DNA from: Chitinophagaceae bacterium
GTDB lineage: Bacteria; Bacteroidota; Bacteroidia; Chitinophagales; Chitinophagaceae
Assembly: GCA_016703625.1 (NCBI GenBank)
Contig: JADJBP010000001.1
Span: 62,001 to 126,000 of the forward strand
Direction of reading: 5' to 3'
Length of the DNA: 64,000 nucleotides
Shown: positions 18,518 to 28,318 of the stretch, piece by piece
Layout of the letters: every line of letters begins with the position of its first letter
How positions within the stretch are numbered: the first letter of the stretch is position 1
Notes under the pieces: generated by a model
The model's input: the letters and a program-made list of their open reading frames with translations, nothing else
Database searches by the model: none
What the model was told of the DNA's origin: nothing
Translations under genes and position numbers: made by a program

Positions 18518-19249
18518 ATGAAAACCATATTGCTAATAACTTTTTTAAGTTTACATTTTTCGTGCCTGGCACAAAATGACCGGTTAAGAGACCCTAATAA
18601 TACCAACTGGATCCAAACATTCAATACTATTGGCCTGGATAAAAAGTGGAGCCTGCATGTGGAGTACCAGTGGCGGAGAACAGGTGGGCTTAAACACTGG
18701 CAGCAGAGCCTTTTTCGTATTGGCGTTAACCATAAAATAAATGAGCAGGTAACACTGCATGCCGGCTATGGATGGATAGAAACATTTCCTTATGGCGATT
18801 TCCCGATCGCTTCTGCCGGCACATTCCCCGAGCACCGGGTATATGAACAGGTCAGTTTCCGGCAACCCATCAAGAAATGGATCTTAACGCACCGTTTCCG
18901 GATCGAACAGCGATGGCTGGGCAGGGTAAGGCCGGGTACGGACCGGGAGATCGAAGCATGGACTTTCCTGCATCGATTCCGGTACCAGTTCAGGGCACAG
19001 TTATCTCTTTCGCCAAAATGGTATGCTGTTGCTGCCGATGAAATATTTATTGGTGCCGGAAAAAATGTTGGCATAAATATTTTTGACCAGAACCGGGTAT
19101 TTTTACTGGCCGGGTTTAAAATAAACCAGCGTGTTTCTGTTGAAGCAGGTTATTTTAATCAAACATTACAACAGGGAAGAAGAATAAATAATAAAAGCAT
19201 TGTGCAGGGCAACAACGGTATTGTTGTAAGTTCATTTGTGCAACTATAG
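18518..19249 (+). CDS. DUF2490 outer-membrane barrel protein
   Basis: The product is 243 residues from the ATG at 18518. The frame is open further upstream but overlaps dabB. A signal peptide (MKTILLITFLSLHFSCLAQ) is followed by alternating amphipathic strands rich in Trp, Tyr and Arg (WSLHVEYQWRRTGGL, LTHRFRIEQRWLG), and the chain ends in aromatic/leucine (SSFVQL), as in DUF2490 barrels. It starts one base after dabB ends, so it must be cotranscribed. An outer-membrane protein coupled to a bicarbonate pump hints at a pore for anion entry, which is inference from position only. Confidence 0.75.
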   Translation: MKTILLITFLSLHFSCLAQNDRLRDPNNTNWIQTFNTIGLDKKWSLHVEYQWRRTGGLKHWQQSLFRIGVNHKINEQVTLHAGYGWIETFPYGDFPIASAGTFPEHRVYEQVSFRQPIKKWILTHRFRIEQRWLGRVRPGTDREIEAWTFLHRFRYQFRAQLSLSPKWYAVAADEIFIGAGKNVGINIFDQNRVFLLAGFKINQRVSVEAGYFNQTLQQGRRINNKSIVQGNNGIVVSSFVQL

Positions 19250-19251
19250 GT

Positions 19252-20653
19252 TTATAACTGCCACAATTTACCGGCGGCCCATTGCAACCCTGCAGCAGTT
19301 TTATTGTATTTTACGGCAGCTTCAATCAGTTTAAGCATGGTGTCCTGTGTTTTGTTTTCCCTGTTGTTCACTAAAAAAAGGGAGCTCTCTCCATTAAAAA
19401 ATCTTATTTCCTCTCCCTTTTGCAGTTGCAATACCCGTATACGTTCGTTGCAGCAGTGCCACCTGTGACTGGTAATTTATTAACCGGTTAAAGTATTCCC
19501 TTACCAGATTTACTATATCTGTTTGTTTTTGATTTTGCTGCAGCCGGGTTTCGGAGATCTTAAGTTTTGCCATTTTATATTCTCCGCGGCCACTGCTTAA
19601 CCGCAAAGGCATGCTGAAACTGATACCATATTTATAGTTGTTATCAAACATGGTTTTGGTTGCAGTGGATGCAATATTATACCCCTTACCCAGTTGGTTG
19701 TATTTTAAATCCAGGCTGGGCAGTAATTCCTGGAATTTAAGTTTTCTTTGCACCGCCAAAGCATCCAGTTTAAAATTGTATACCTCCAGTACCGGATGAT
19801 CTTTTTTTGCTTCGTCAATCAACAGCTCCTGTTCAGGAAAAACAACAGCATTAAGCAGGGATTCTATTTTTTCCTGCGGAAAAATATCCTGTGGTAACAA
19901 ATACGCCTGATTATTCTGTTGCCATAAATAACCACTCAGCTGTATACCCGTATTTTGCCATAATAACAAAGCTTCGTTTTGCTGGTATTCAAACTGCTGC
20001 AGTTGCGTTAAAGCTTCGGTGGTATCAATTGCCGGGCGGTCACCATTGCGAAAAGCAGCTTTTACCAGGTTATAACGCTGCCGGTTCACCCGGATTAGAT
20101 CCTGGTAGGTTTTAAAGTTCAGGTAAGCCTGTACCCATTGCCAGTATGCATCGGTTGCATCCAGCAGCAGGTCGTTCAGCATTATTTTCCGTTCTGCTTC
20201 GGAAGCCTGCTGCATAATTTTTGCCTGTTGCAATGCAGCCCGTCTTTTATCCATCAGCAGGTTTTTGGCCAGGGGAATACTAATACCTGCAAAACCTGTT
20301 TTACCGGCAGTTGCTTCGGGGTTGAAGCGGCTACCGGATAAATATTCAATACCTGTTTGTATTTCAATACCATACCAGGTTGGAATACTGAGTTGTGTTG
20401 TATTGTTCCTGTAATAAGTGGTTCCGTCAAAGGTTTTGTCGTTACCGCCGCCGCTGATAACAGGATCAAAAGCGCCCCGCCGGCTTAGCAGTGCAGCATC
20501 TGCCATTTGCACTGAAATAGCAGCCTGCTTTGCAACAGGGTGATAGTTTTTAACGATGCTTAAAAAATTTGTAAGCGATAATGTTTGTAAACTGTCTTGA
20601 GAAAAAGCGGCAGTACAAACTATGGTTAAAAGTATTGTAAGTATTGTTTTCAT
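19252..20653 (-). CDS. TolC-family outer-membrane efflux protein, frameshifted near its end
   Basis: The start is the ATG at 20653 (signal peptide MKTILTILLTIVCTAAFSQ), which overlaps the hlyD-like stop by one base. The protein shows the two OEP repeats typical of TolC: SIVKNYHPVAKQAAI, NDLLLDATDAYWQWVQA, and FNRLINYQSQVALLQ. The given frame ends at 19394, but the next frame continues with FFNGESSLFLVNNRENK and ends at 19252. That is the normal TolC ending, so a base shift lies at 19411-19440. It forms the outer-membrane tunnel of a type I secretion system with the two genes upstream. Confidence 0.85.
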
Positions 20654-21950
20654 TATTTTGTTTCCGTATTTTTTTTGTAATAATCCGGCGGAAAGCCATT
20701 GATGTTCCGCCACAGCTCATACCATACAGGTACATTTTTCAATAAAGCAAAACCCTGCGCCCCGGTACCCACTTTTAATTGCTGCGGCCATCTTTTTGTA
20801 CTGCTTACATCTTCTGTAACCAGCACCCTGAATTTTCCGTTAACGCTTACCGCATTTTCAACAGCCGATACTTCTCCGGTAAATGTTCCGTAAGAAGTAT
20901 TGGGCCAGCCGCTGAAAACAATAGCCGGAAACCCGTCGAACAAAAACTGTACGCTTTGGCCTTTGGCTATCAGTGGTAAGTCAACCGGTTCAATATAAAG
21001 CTCCACGGCATAATCGGGTTTATCCGGCACAATTTCCACCAGCATTTCCCCTTCTTTTATGATCTCTCCAATGCCTGCTTTTTTTGCCTTGGTAACCTGC
21101 CCGCTTTGCGGAGATGTGATAAAATACATTCCACTGCGGATGTTGTAATTACTAACCTGGTTTTGCAATTTTGCCACTTCACCCTGGCCGCCTGCAATTT
21201 GTGACATTGACTGGAACTGGTCTCCCTGTGCCTTTGAAAGTTTTTCCAGGTAATCCTGGTTAACAGCACTTATTTCAATGTTGGCAATATTCAGTTCCTG
21301 CCTGGTATTGACCAGCTTATTTTCAGCGCCAATTTTTTTTGCTGCTGCATTTTGAAAGGAAGCATTGCGCTGTTCCAGTTGTGTTAAGGAAACCAGGCCA
21401 CTGTCGTACATGGCCTGTTGCCTTTTATATTGCTTTGCTGCAATTGAATAATCGTTTGCTGCCGCCGCCAACTCTGCACTGTCGCTTTGCAGTTTTATCT
21501 GTAGCTGCTGAATTTTATTTTGCAACTGTGATTGTTTTAATGCCCTGGTATTTTCAATGGCACCAATCTGGTTTTGTGTGGCTGCCACTTTATTTTTATA
21601 ATAATCCACACTTAGTTGTTTGGCATCCAATTGCTGGCCGGTACGGCCAATAAGGTTCGGGTCAAAATAATCATCCTTCACTTCGCCAATTTGTAAATGG
21701 TATCACCGGCATTTACAAAATCGCCTTCTTTTATGTACCATTTTATTATTTTACCCGGGATGATGCTGTTTAGTTCCTGGGGCCGCTGCTCCTGCCTGAG
21801 GGTAGTTACGCTGCCCTTTGCCCGTACATTTTGCGTCCATGGTAAAAAAAGGAATATACCGCCGGCAATTAAGAAACCCCATGCCCAGTATTTTATTTTG
21901 CTGTTCTTATTATGGCGGTAAATGGTTTTATAAGCTTTTAACTCAATCAT
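20653..21950 (-). CDS. HlyD-family membrane-fusion protein, frameshifted
   Basis: The N-terminal part (21678-21950) has a cytosolic stub, one membrane helix (residues about 24-42) and the first lipoyl half (SIIPGKIIKWYIKEGDFV). The rest (from 21681) has a long coiled coil (KQLSVDYYKNKVAATQ ... QYKRQQAMYDS), the second lipoyl half (GMYFITSPQSGQVTKAKKAG) and the beta-barrel (VELYIEPVDLPLIAKGQ). A single dropped G near 21684-21690 explains the split, since restoring it gives YKLGEVKDDYFDP. It is the periplasmic adaptor between the ABC transporter (4 bases upstream) and TolC (overlapping downstream). Confidence 0.87.
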
Positions 21951-21954
21951 GATC

Positions 21955-23604
21955 TTAATTTTTATTGTTTTTCATGTGAATGGTTTTGTGGCAGGCCTGG
22001 GCAAACGCCTGTTCATTGGAAATAATGAACAGGGTGGTATCTTTCATATCCAGCAACAAACTTTTAATTTGCTGCTGGTATTGTGTTTCCAGCCCGTGCC
22101 AGGGTTCTTCCAAAAGCAGTAATGCGGGTTTGTTGATGAGGGCCCTTACCAGCAATATTTTACGCACAACCGTGGCCGGCAATTTGCGGCCATTTGTACT
22201 TAGCTGTGTGTCAAAACCCTTTTTAAGGGTATGTAAAAAATCTGACAGCCCTGTTTTTTTACACAAAAAAATCAGTTCATCCATATCCGGATCTTCTAAA
22301 CCCATGCAGATGTTTTCCATAAGTGTTCCTTCAAAAATATCCTGCTGGCTTATCATCACACCCATTTTTTGCCGCAGTTGCTGCAGGTTGTAATTTTTTA
22401 TGGGAATACCGTTGATCAAAATGTTACCCTCAAAATTGTTGTACATACCGGTAAGCAGGCGAAGTAAAGAGGATTTGCCAGACCCGTCGTTTCCAGAGAT
22501 GCAGATCTTTTCACCGGGCTTTGCCTCCAGCGAAATATTCTTTACTACTTGATCTGAACCGGGATAGCCAAACGACAGGTTTTGAATGGTTACAGCAACC
22601 CCATCATTTTTTTGCTGTGTAAATAAAACAGTGCCTTGTTTTTCGCTTTCTTTATCAGTTACCTGCTCAATCTTTTCAACTGCCGTCAGCACATCGTACA
22701 CGCTGTCCAGGTTTACAATCAGCTTTTCTACGGAATTGAGAATGGTGAGAATAACAATTTCTGCAGCGATAAACTGGCCAACAGTAAGCTGCTGGTTGAT
22801 CATTAAATAAGTGCCCATGCTGAGCATGGCGGCTGTTACCATTACCTTAAATCCAATGAGGGTTTTATACTGAAGCAGCAGCACTTTAAAATGTTCGGTG
22901 CGGCATTGTAAATACCCGGTAATGTCTGCATCCGTTTTTTGGAGGGTAAAATGCGCCGACTTTGAAAATTTTACTGAGCGTATAATACGGGCCATTTCCT
23001 GCAGCCATGCTACTACTTTATATTTATATGTGCTTTCTTCAATGCTGGTTGTTAATCCCTTTTTACCGGAGAAATACAGGATGGCATATACAACTATCAA
23101 CAGGACAAGGCCAAAAGCAATAAATACAGGGTGATAGAATGACAACAGTATCAACCCAAATATGATCTGCACAATGGCCAGCGGAAAATCAAGCAAAAGC
23201 TTGGCCATTTTTTTTTGAAGCGTAAGCGTATCAAAAAAGCGATTAACAAGTTCCGGTAAATAAAAATCGTCGATAGCTGCTACATTTAACTGTGGAATCT
23301 TTTGCGCAAAGCCAAAGCCATAGCGCACAAAGATCTTTTGTTGAATTTTTTCAATGATGCGCATTTGATTTACCTGCAGTACCCCGCTGATAAATACACT
23401 AAGTACAATAAAAATTACCAGCAGTACCACCGAAGTGGAAATGGTGGCGGTTTGCGCAAATGAGATCAATGCCTGGATACCCACCGGTATCACCAATATT
23501 ATAATGCCATAAATAATTGCATAAAAATAGATCTGGGATATTTCTTTTTTTTCAAGCGATACGAGTTTCAGTATCCTGGAAACAGGATTTAAAGTATGTT
23601 TCAT
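21955..23604 (-). CDS. ABC transporter, permease-ATPase fusion with degenerate ATPase motifs
   Basis: The product is 549 residues: six-helix permease (about 20-310) followed by an ATPase domain. The Walker A motif is intact (SGNDGSGKSS). The LSGGQ signature, however, reads TNGRKLPATVV, Walker B is LLLLEEPW with Glu in place of the Asp, and the switch His is replaced (FIISNEQ). It has no C39 peptidase domain. It is the first gene of an ABC-HlyD-TolC unit and is thought to export a protein or peptide. ATP binding looks possible but normal hydrolysis is doubtful unless it pairs with another subunit. The frame is intact, so the altered motifs are not sequencing shifts. Confidence 0.85.
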   Translation of the reverse strand: MKHTLNPVSRILKLVSLEKKEISQIYFYAIIYGIIILVIPVGIQALISFAQTATISTSVVLLVIFIVLSVFISGVLQVNQMRIIEKIQQKIFVRYGFGFAQKIPQLNVAAIDDFYLPELVNRFFDTLTLQKKMAKLLLDFPLAIVQIIFGLILLSFYHPVFIAFGLVLLIVVYAILYFSGKKGLTTSIEESTYKYKVVAWLQEMARIIRSVKFSKSAHFTLQKTDADITGYLQCRTEHFKVLLLQYKTLIGFKVMVTAAMLSMGTYLMINQQLTVGQFIAAEIVILTILNSVEKLIVNLDSVYDVLTAVEKIEQVTDKESEKQGTVLFTQQKNDGVAVTIQNLSFGYPGSDQVVKNISLEAKPGEKICISGNDGSGKSSLLRLLTGMYNNFEGNILINGIPIKNYNLQQLRQKMGVMISQQDIFEGTLMENICMGLEDPDMDELIFLCKKTGLSDFLHTLKKGFDTQLSTNGRKLPATVVRKILLVRALINKPALLLLEEPWHGLETQYQQQIKSLLLDMKDTTLFIISNEQAFAQACHKTIHMKNNKN

Positions 23605-23692
23605 TTTAAAATTAAAATTTTAGATAAGTGGTATTGCTAACACAGTAACAGTGTTCCGGTAACAGGTATGACCGTCAATATAAATTGTGGAA

Positions 23693-23974
23693 TTACGCCT
23701 TATCGGGAGGAGGCGTTTCAATAGTAAAATGCACATGCAGTGCACATGGGAAGGAAAGCATTGCCACAGGAACCTTGCTGTTTTTAGATGGATTTAAAAT
23801 AAGACCAGTGGACATAAATTCTTTACCGTTGTCTTTTTTACCGTCCATACCATCATAGGCAGTTTTATCAACACATTTGCAGTTTGTTTCAATATCTGCT
23901 ATAAACCCATCACTTACCGGCAGCACATAAAGGGCTGTAACTAAGATCAGTAAAATGGATATAATGCGTTTCAT
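23693..23974 (-). CDS. Hypothetical small secreted protein, 93 residues
   Basis: The start is the ATG at 23974 (MKRIISILLILVTALYVLPV), a clear signal peptide. The open frame upstream is not protein-like. The mature part has a CKC motif, a Lys/Gly-rich middle (DGMDGKKDNGKEF) and a hydrophobic end (ALHVHFTIETPPPDKA). No family is recognised. It lies 88 bases upstream of the ABC transporter on the same strand, so it may belong to the secretion unit, for example as a helper or cargo, but it has no double-glycine leader. Confidence 0.5.
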   Translation of the reverse strand: MKRIISILLILVTALYVLPVSDGFIADIETNCKCVDKTAYDGMDGKKDNGKEFMSTGLILNPSKNSKVPVAMLSFPCALHVHFTIETPPPDKA

Positions 23975-24094
23975 TTGTGGCGCAAAGAAAGTAAGTTTTT
24001 GAATTCCTTGCAAATGCCAATTGTAAAAAAAAAGTAAAAAAAAACACCAGTGTTTAATCAAAAACACCGGTATCCTTATTAAAAGTTCAACACA

Positions 24095-24850
24095 TTAAAT
24101 ATTCAATCCGCCACAAACGCTGATCACCTGCCCGGTAACATAGCTGCCCATATCGCAAGCCAAAAACAGGCAAACATTGGCCACATCTTCGGTGCTGGCA
24201 AACCTGTTTAAAGGAATATCAGCTTTGTATTTTTCAGCGCCTTCGCCTTCTTTCAGGTAACTGGTCATATCTGTTTCTACAAAACCCGGGGCAACCGCAT
24301 TGCAGCGGATATTGCGGCTACCGAGTTCTTTGGCAATGCTTTTGGTAAACCCAAGAATACCGGCTTTGCTGGCAGCATAACTGCTTTGGCCCGCATTGCC
24401 CATTTCGCCGATCACACTGCTCATGTTGATGATACTGCCGCTGCGTGCTTTCATCATGGGCCTGATCACATGCCTGGTCATATTGAAAACACTTTTCAGA
24501 TTCACCTGCATTACTTCATCCCATTGTTCTGGTGTCATACGCAGCAATAAATTATCCTTTGAAATGCCGGCGTTGTTTACACAAATATCAATACTGCCAA
24601 ATTCGCTCAGAACATCATTCACAAAAATATCACAGGCTGCAAAATCACCTGCATTGCTTTGGTATGCTTTGGCCTTAACGCCCATGGCTGTCAGTTTCTC
24701 TTCCAGTATTTTGGCCCTTTCGGCGCTGCCGTCGCTTATATAAGTAAAAGCCACATTACAGCCCTGTTCGGCAAATTTTAATGCAATACCTTCTCCAATT
24801 CCACGTGCAGCACCGGTTATAATTGCGTTTTTACCGTTTAATAATTTCAT
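24095..24850 (-). CDS. fabG: 3-oxoacyl-[acyl-carrier-protein] reductase
   Basis: The product is 251 residues. It is a classical short-chain dehydrogenase: NADP site TGAARGIGEG, NNAGISK, catalytic Ser in NMSSVIGEMG, catalytic Tyr-x-x-x-Lys in SYAASKAG, and the FabG tail VTGQVISVCGG. It reduces 3-oxoacyl-ACP in fatty acid elongation, in the cytosol. It is the last of three closely packed minus-strand genes (lptB, GH3-like, fabG; gaps of 21-38 bases). Confidence 0.92.
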   Translation of the reverse strand: MKLLNGKNAIITGAARGIGEGIALKFAEQGCNVAFTYISDGSAERAKILEEKLTAMGVKAKAYQSNAGDFAACDIFVNDVLSEFGSIDICVNNAGISKDNLLLRMTPEQWDEVMQVNLKSVFNMTRHVIRPMMKARSGSIINMSSVIGEMGNAGQSSYAASKAGILGFTKSIAKELGSRNIRCNAVAPGFVETDMTSYLKEGEGAEKYKADIPLNRFASTEDVANVCLFLACDMGSYVTGQVISVCGGLNI

Positions 24851-24887
24851 GTCTTTTGCTTTTTGACTGATAAGTTAATTAAAAAAG

Positions 24888-26405
24888 TTATGAATTATTT
24901 ATATTTTTCAATGCCAGTATTTCTTCAAGTATCATTCTTTCATTACTTAACCTCGGCACTTTATGTTGCCCGCCAAGTTTTCCTTTACTGCGTAACCAGT
25001 CCGTAAATGTACCAGCCGTCAATTTATGAACTATGGGTAACCGTAATGCAATATTTTATGGCGCTTGGCCTCATAATCACTGTTTACATTTTTCAGGCAG
25101 CTGTCCAGTTCAAAAATAAAGGTATCAAAATCATCGGGCTCCTTTTCAAATTCTATCAGCCATTCATGGGCACCGTTGCTGTTATCTGTAAAGTAGACCG
25201 GGGCAGCTGTATAATCATTCACAACAGCATTGGTTTTTTCGGCGGCCCAGGCAATGGCTTTATCACTGTTGTCTACGATCACTTCTTCGCCAAAGGCATT
25301 CATGTAGTGTTTTAAACGGCCGGTTATTTTTATTTTATACGGGTTGAGGCGGGTAAACTGAATGGTATCACCGATCAAATACCGCCACAGCCCGCCCGTA
25401 GTGCTGATCACCAGGGCATAGTTTTTACCGGCGATCACATCCTTTAATCCAACCGTAACCGGGTTTTCATTCCCGTATTCTTCTACCGGCATAAACTCGT
25501 AAAAGATCCCGTGTTCTGTAAATAATAACATACCGTCATCACCCGGGTCAACCTGTGCTGCTATAAAACCTTCACTGGCATTATAAATTTCAAGATAATT
25601 TATTTTGTGGCCGATGATCTTTTCAAACTGGTCCCTGTAAGGAAAAGGAAACGCCTCCATTGATATACAATTCCAGGTTGGGCCATACTTCCTGAATGGT
25701 GGATTTGCCTTTTATTTCCAGGATACGTTTTAGCAGCAGCAGTGTCCAGGTGGGTACACCGGCCAGGGAGGTCACATTTTCCTCTGCCGTAATATGCGCC
25801 AGTTTTTCAATTTTGGTTTCCCATTCATCCAAAAGGGCAACGCTTAGTTCCGGTGTACGGATCCATTGGCCCCAAAAAGGCGAGTTCTGCATCAGCACTG
25901 CGCTCAGGTCACCAAATTGTATCTCATCATTTACCTTGCTGATCTGGTGAGAACCGCCCACCACCAGGCCTTTGCCGGTAAGCAGTTCGCTGGAAGGAAA
26001 ATTTTTGTAATAATTACTGAGCAGGTCTTTGCTGGCTTTATAATGATTTTCCTGCAGGCTTTCATCACTGATGGGAATGAATTTGCTTTTGTCGGATGTG
26101 GTACCTGATGATTTTGCAAACCAGTTCACAGGTGTGTTCCAGAGTATATTCTCTTCGCCATTCATCATCCGCAAAATGTATGGCTTTATGTTATCATACT
26201 CATGTATGGGTACATTTTTCTTGAATTCTTTTAAGGAAAACAGTTTTGAAAAATTATATTTTCTTCCAAACTCGGTGTATTGGGCAGCGGTAACCAGTTC
26301 CTGCAAAACTTCACGCTGTACGGCAACAGGGTGGTTGCTCCAGTTTTGGATGCGCCACAAACGCATACGGGCTAATTTAGATATGGCGGAAGAGAGAAGC
26401 TTCAT
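24888..26405 (-). CDS. GH3-family (auxin-responsive promoter-like) adenylating enzyme, two frameshifts
   Basis: Three frames make one protein of about 505 residues. Frame one (26405 to about 25640) has the N-terminal region with the ATP motif WFAKSSGTTSDKSKFIP and YINGGVSF. Frame two (about 25640-25040) has YLEIYNASEGFIAAQ, TTGGLWRYLIGD and ITGRLKHYMNAFGEE. Frame three (to 24888) has SKGKLGGQHKVPRLSNER. Shifts lie in the T run near 25636-25641 and near 25035-25050. GH3 enzymes adenylate a carboxylic acid and join it to an amino acid or amine. The bacterial substrate is unknown. A second member of the family is coded at 60767-62301. It is packed between lptB and fabG. Confidence 0.85.
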
Positions 26406-26425
26406 TTCATCAACAAGATAAATAA

Positions 26426-27187
26426 TTATCGGGCAGCTTCATCATGCAAATAATCCTTGCGTTTTAATTCAAAGTTTTTACCCAGGTATAAGCGGCGTAC
26501 CTGTTCATTATTTGCCAGCTCTTCAGCTGTACCATGTGTAAATATTTTTCCATCAATGAGTAAATATGCCCGGTCGCAGATAGAGAGGGTTTCATTTACA
26601 TTATGATCGGTGATCAAAATACCGATATTCCTGAACTTTAATTTTGCAACAATGGCCTGTATGTCTTCAACGGCAATGGGATCTACCCCGGCAAAGGGTT
26701 CGTCGAGTAAAATAAATTTAGGGTCAACAGCCAGGGCGCGGGCAATTTCTGTACGGCGCCTTTCGCCCCCGCTTAACGTATCGCCGTTGTTCTTGCGTAC
26801 CCGCTGCAGGTTAAATTCATCCAGCAGGGTTTCCAGCTTTTCTTTTTGCTGCTGTTTGGTAAGCTTCGTCATTTCCAGCACGGCCAGTATATTATCCTCC
26901 ACACTCAGTTTACGAAATACGCTGGCTTCCTGCGGCAGGTAACCAATACCCATTTGTGCCCTTTTGTACATGGGCAGTTTGGTGATGTTGATATCGTTTA
27001 AAAAAACCTCCCCTTCATCGGGTTTTATTAAACCCACAACCTGGTAAAAGGAAGTGGTTTTACCGGCACCGTTGGGTCCCAGCAAACCAACAATTTCGCC
27101 CTGTTTTACATTAAACGAAACCTTATTTACAACAGTGCGGCTGCCATAAACTTTTACAAGGTCCCTGGTTTGTATGGTTAAACTCAA
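26426..27187 (-). CDS. lptB: LPS export ABC transporter ATP-binding protein LptB
   Basis: The product is about 253 residues. ATPase motifs are complete: Walker A GPNGAGKT, Q-loop YLPQEASVFRKL, signature LSGGERRRTEIA, Walker B FILLDEPFAGVDP and switch His in LITDHNVNE. With LptFG and LptC it drives LPS from the inner membrane to the outer leaflet. The start is taken as the TTG at 27187 (SLTIQTRDLVKVYG). The more upstream TTG at 27205 overlaps a TATTTTTG box (27203-27210, minus strand) and would lie inside the promoter. Codons are intact. It is the head gene of a minus-strand group with the GH3-like gene and fabG. Confidence 0.92.
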   Translation of the reverse strand: MSLTIQTRDLVKVYGSRTVVNKVSFNVKQGEIVGLLGPNGAGKTTSFYQVVGLIKPDEGEVFLNDINITKLPMYKRAQMGIGYLPQEASVFRKLSVEDNILAVLEMTKLTKQQQKEKLETLLDEFNLQRVRKNNGDTLSGGERRRTEIARALAVDPKFILLDEPFAGVDPIAVEDIQAIVAKLKFRNIGILITDHNVNETLSICDRAYLLIDGKIFTHGTAEELANNEQVRRLYLGKNFELKRKDYLHDEAAR

Positions 27188-27202
27188 ATGAAAATGTTTA
27201 TA

Positions 27203-27210
27203 CAAAAATA
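27203..27210 (-). promoter_or_regulatory. TATTTTTG -7 box ahead of lptB
   Basis: On the minus strand TATTTTTG fits the TAnnTTTG box and ends 15 bases before the chosen TTG start. No convincing TTG at the proper -33 distance was found. Confidence 0.35.
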
Positions 27211-27409
27211 AGCGAACAAAAATAAAGACCGTTATTATAATTACCCATTACCCAAAATTAACACCAGCACCTTTATTTTATATAAAAGGGCAGTTGTTTT
27301 ATATAAGACCGAACCCGGCATCAAAAAAATTAACAAATAACTGTTATGCATAAGTTTTGTTCTATATTTAATTTCATATACACATTAACTATAACCAAAA
27401 CCAAAACCA

Positions 27410-28157
27410 ATGATGAAGAAAAAACTGACCCTGTTATTTTTTTTATTTACCTGCAGCACAGCCGCTTTAATGGCGCAGGATGAAGAAGCTGATCCGGCAC
27501 CGGCAAAAAATATGGTTAAACTGAACCTGCCGGCACTGGCGTTAAAAAACATCACCCTGCAGTATGAAAGAGCCGTTGCAAAAAAGGTTACTGTTGCCGG
27601 TACTTTCAGGCTGATGCCCAAAGGTAGTATTCCATTAAAAAGTACTTTTATCAAACTGGCTGATGACCCGGATACGGAACGCCAGCTCAATAACCTGGAG
27701 GTTGGCAATATTGCCTTTATGCCCGAAGTAAGGTATTACTTCAGTAAAAGGGGCATTCCGCGGTTTTTACCTGGGCCTTTTTGCCAATATTGCCAGTTAC
27801 AGCGCAACAGTTCCTATAGAATTTGATAATAACGGAACCACAGAATCAATACCAATGAGTGGTAAACTTACCGGTATTACAGGAGGGTTGATGATAGGCG
27901 CTCAGTTTAAACTGGGTAACAGGATATACCTGGATTGGTGGATACTTGGACCAAATTACGGCAGTTCAAAAGGAAGCCTGAGCGGGCAAAAAAATATGGA
28001 TGCACAGGAGCAGCAGGACCTGAGAGACGAACTGGCAAGTTTAGACATACCACTTACCAAATTTACCTACAATGTTAACAGTACCGGCGCCACAATGGAT
28101 TTTAAAGGGCCATGGGCAGGACTGAGATCCGGCATTTGTATTGGATTCAGGTTTTGA
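27410..28157 (+). CDS. DUF3575-type outer-membrane protein, frameshifted
   Basis: A signal peptide (LTLLFFLFTCSTAALMAQ) is followed by the DUF3575 pattern: MVKLNLPALALKNITLQYER, then GTFRLMPKGSIP and FMPEVRYYFSKRGIPRF. The frame then breaks at the T5 run at 27764-27768. In the next frame it resumes as YLGLFANIASYSAT, MSGKLTGITGGLMIGAQF and IYLDWWILGPNYGSSKG, and ends in GICIGFRF. The whole is about 248 residues. It is likely an eight-strand barrel of the outer membrane with unknown role. It has its own terminator at 28179. Confidence 0.8.
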
Positions 28158-28178
28158 TCATGTTTACAATAAATATTC

Positions 28179-28208
28179 GGCCTGTTGAATTTTTTCAACG
28201 GGCCTTTT
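28179..28208 (+). terminator. Terminator after the DUF3575 gene
   Basis: GGCCTGTTGA and TCAACGGGCC pair over 10 bp (one G-T pair) with a short A/T-rich loop, followed by TTTTCTTT. It starts 22 bases after the stop. Confidence 0.8.
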
Positions 28209-28318
28209 CTTTCCTGTTTATTGATGTGCCAGGTATATTTTTACTGCTATCCTGAAACCAGTATCGTTTATTTGATTAGATTTACACATACAGAACTTTT
28301 TCTTTTTAAAAGAAGCAA

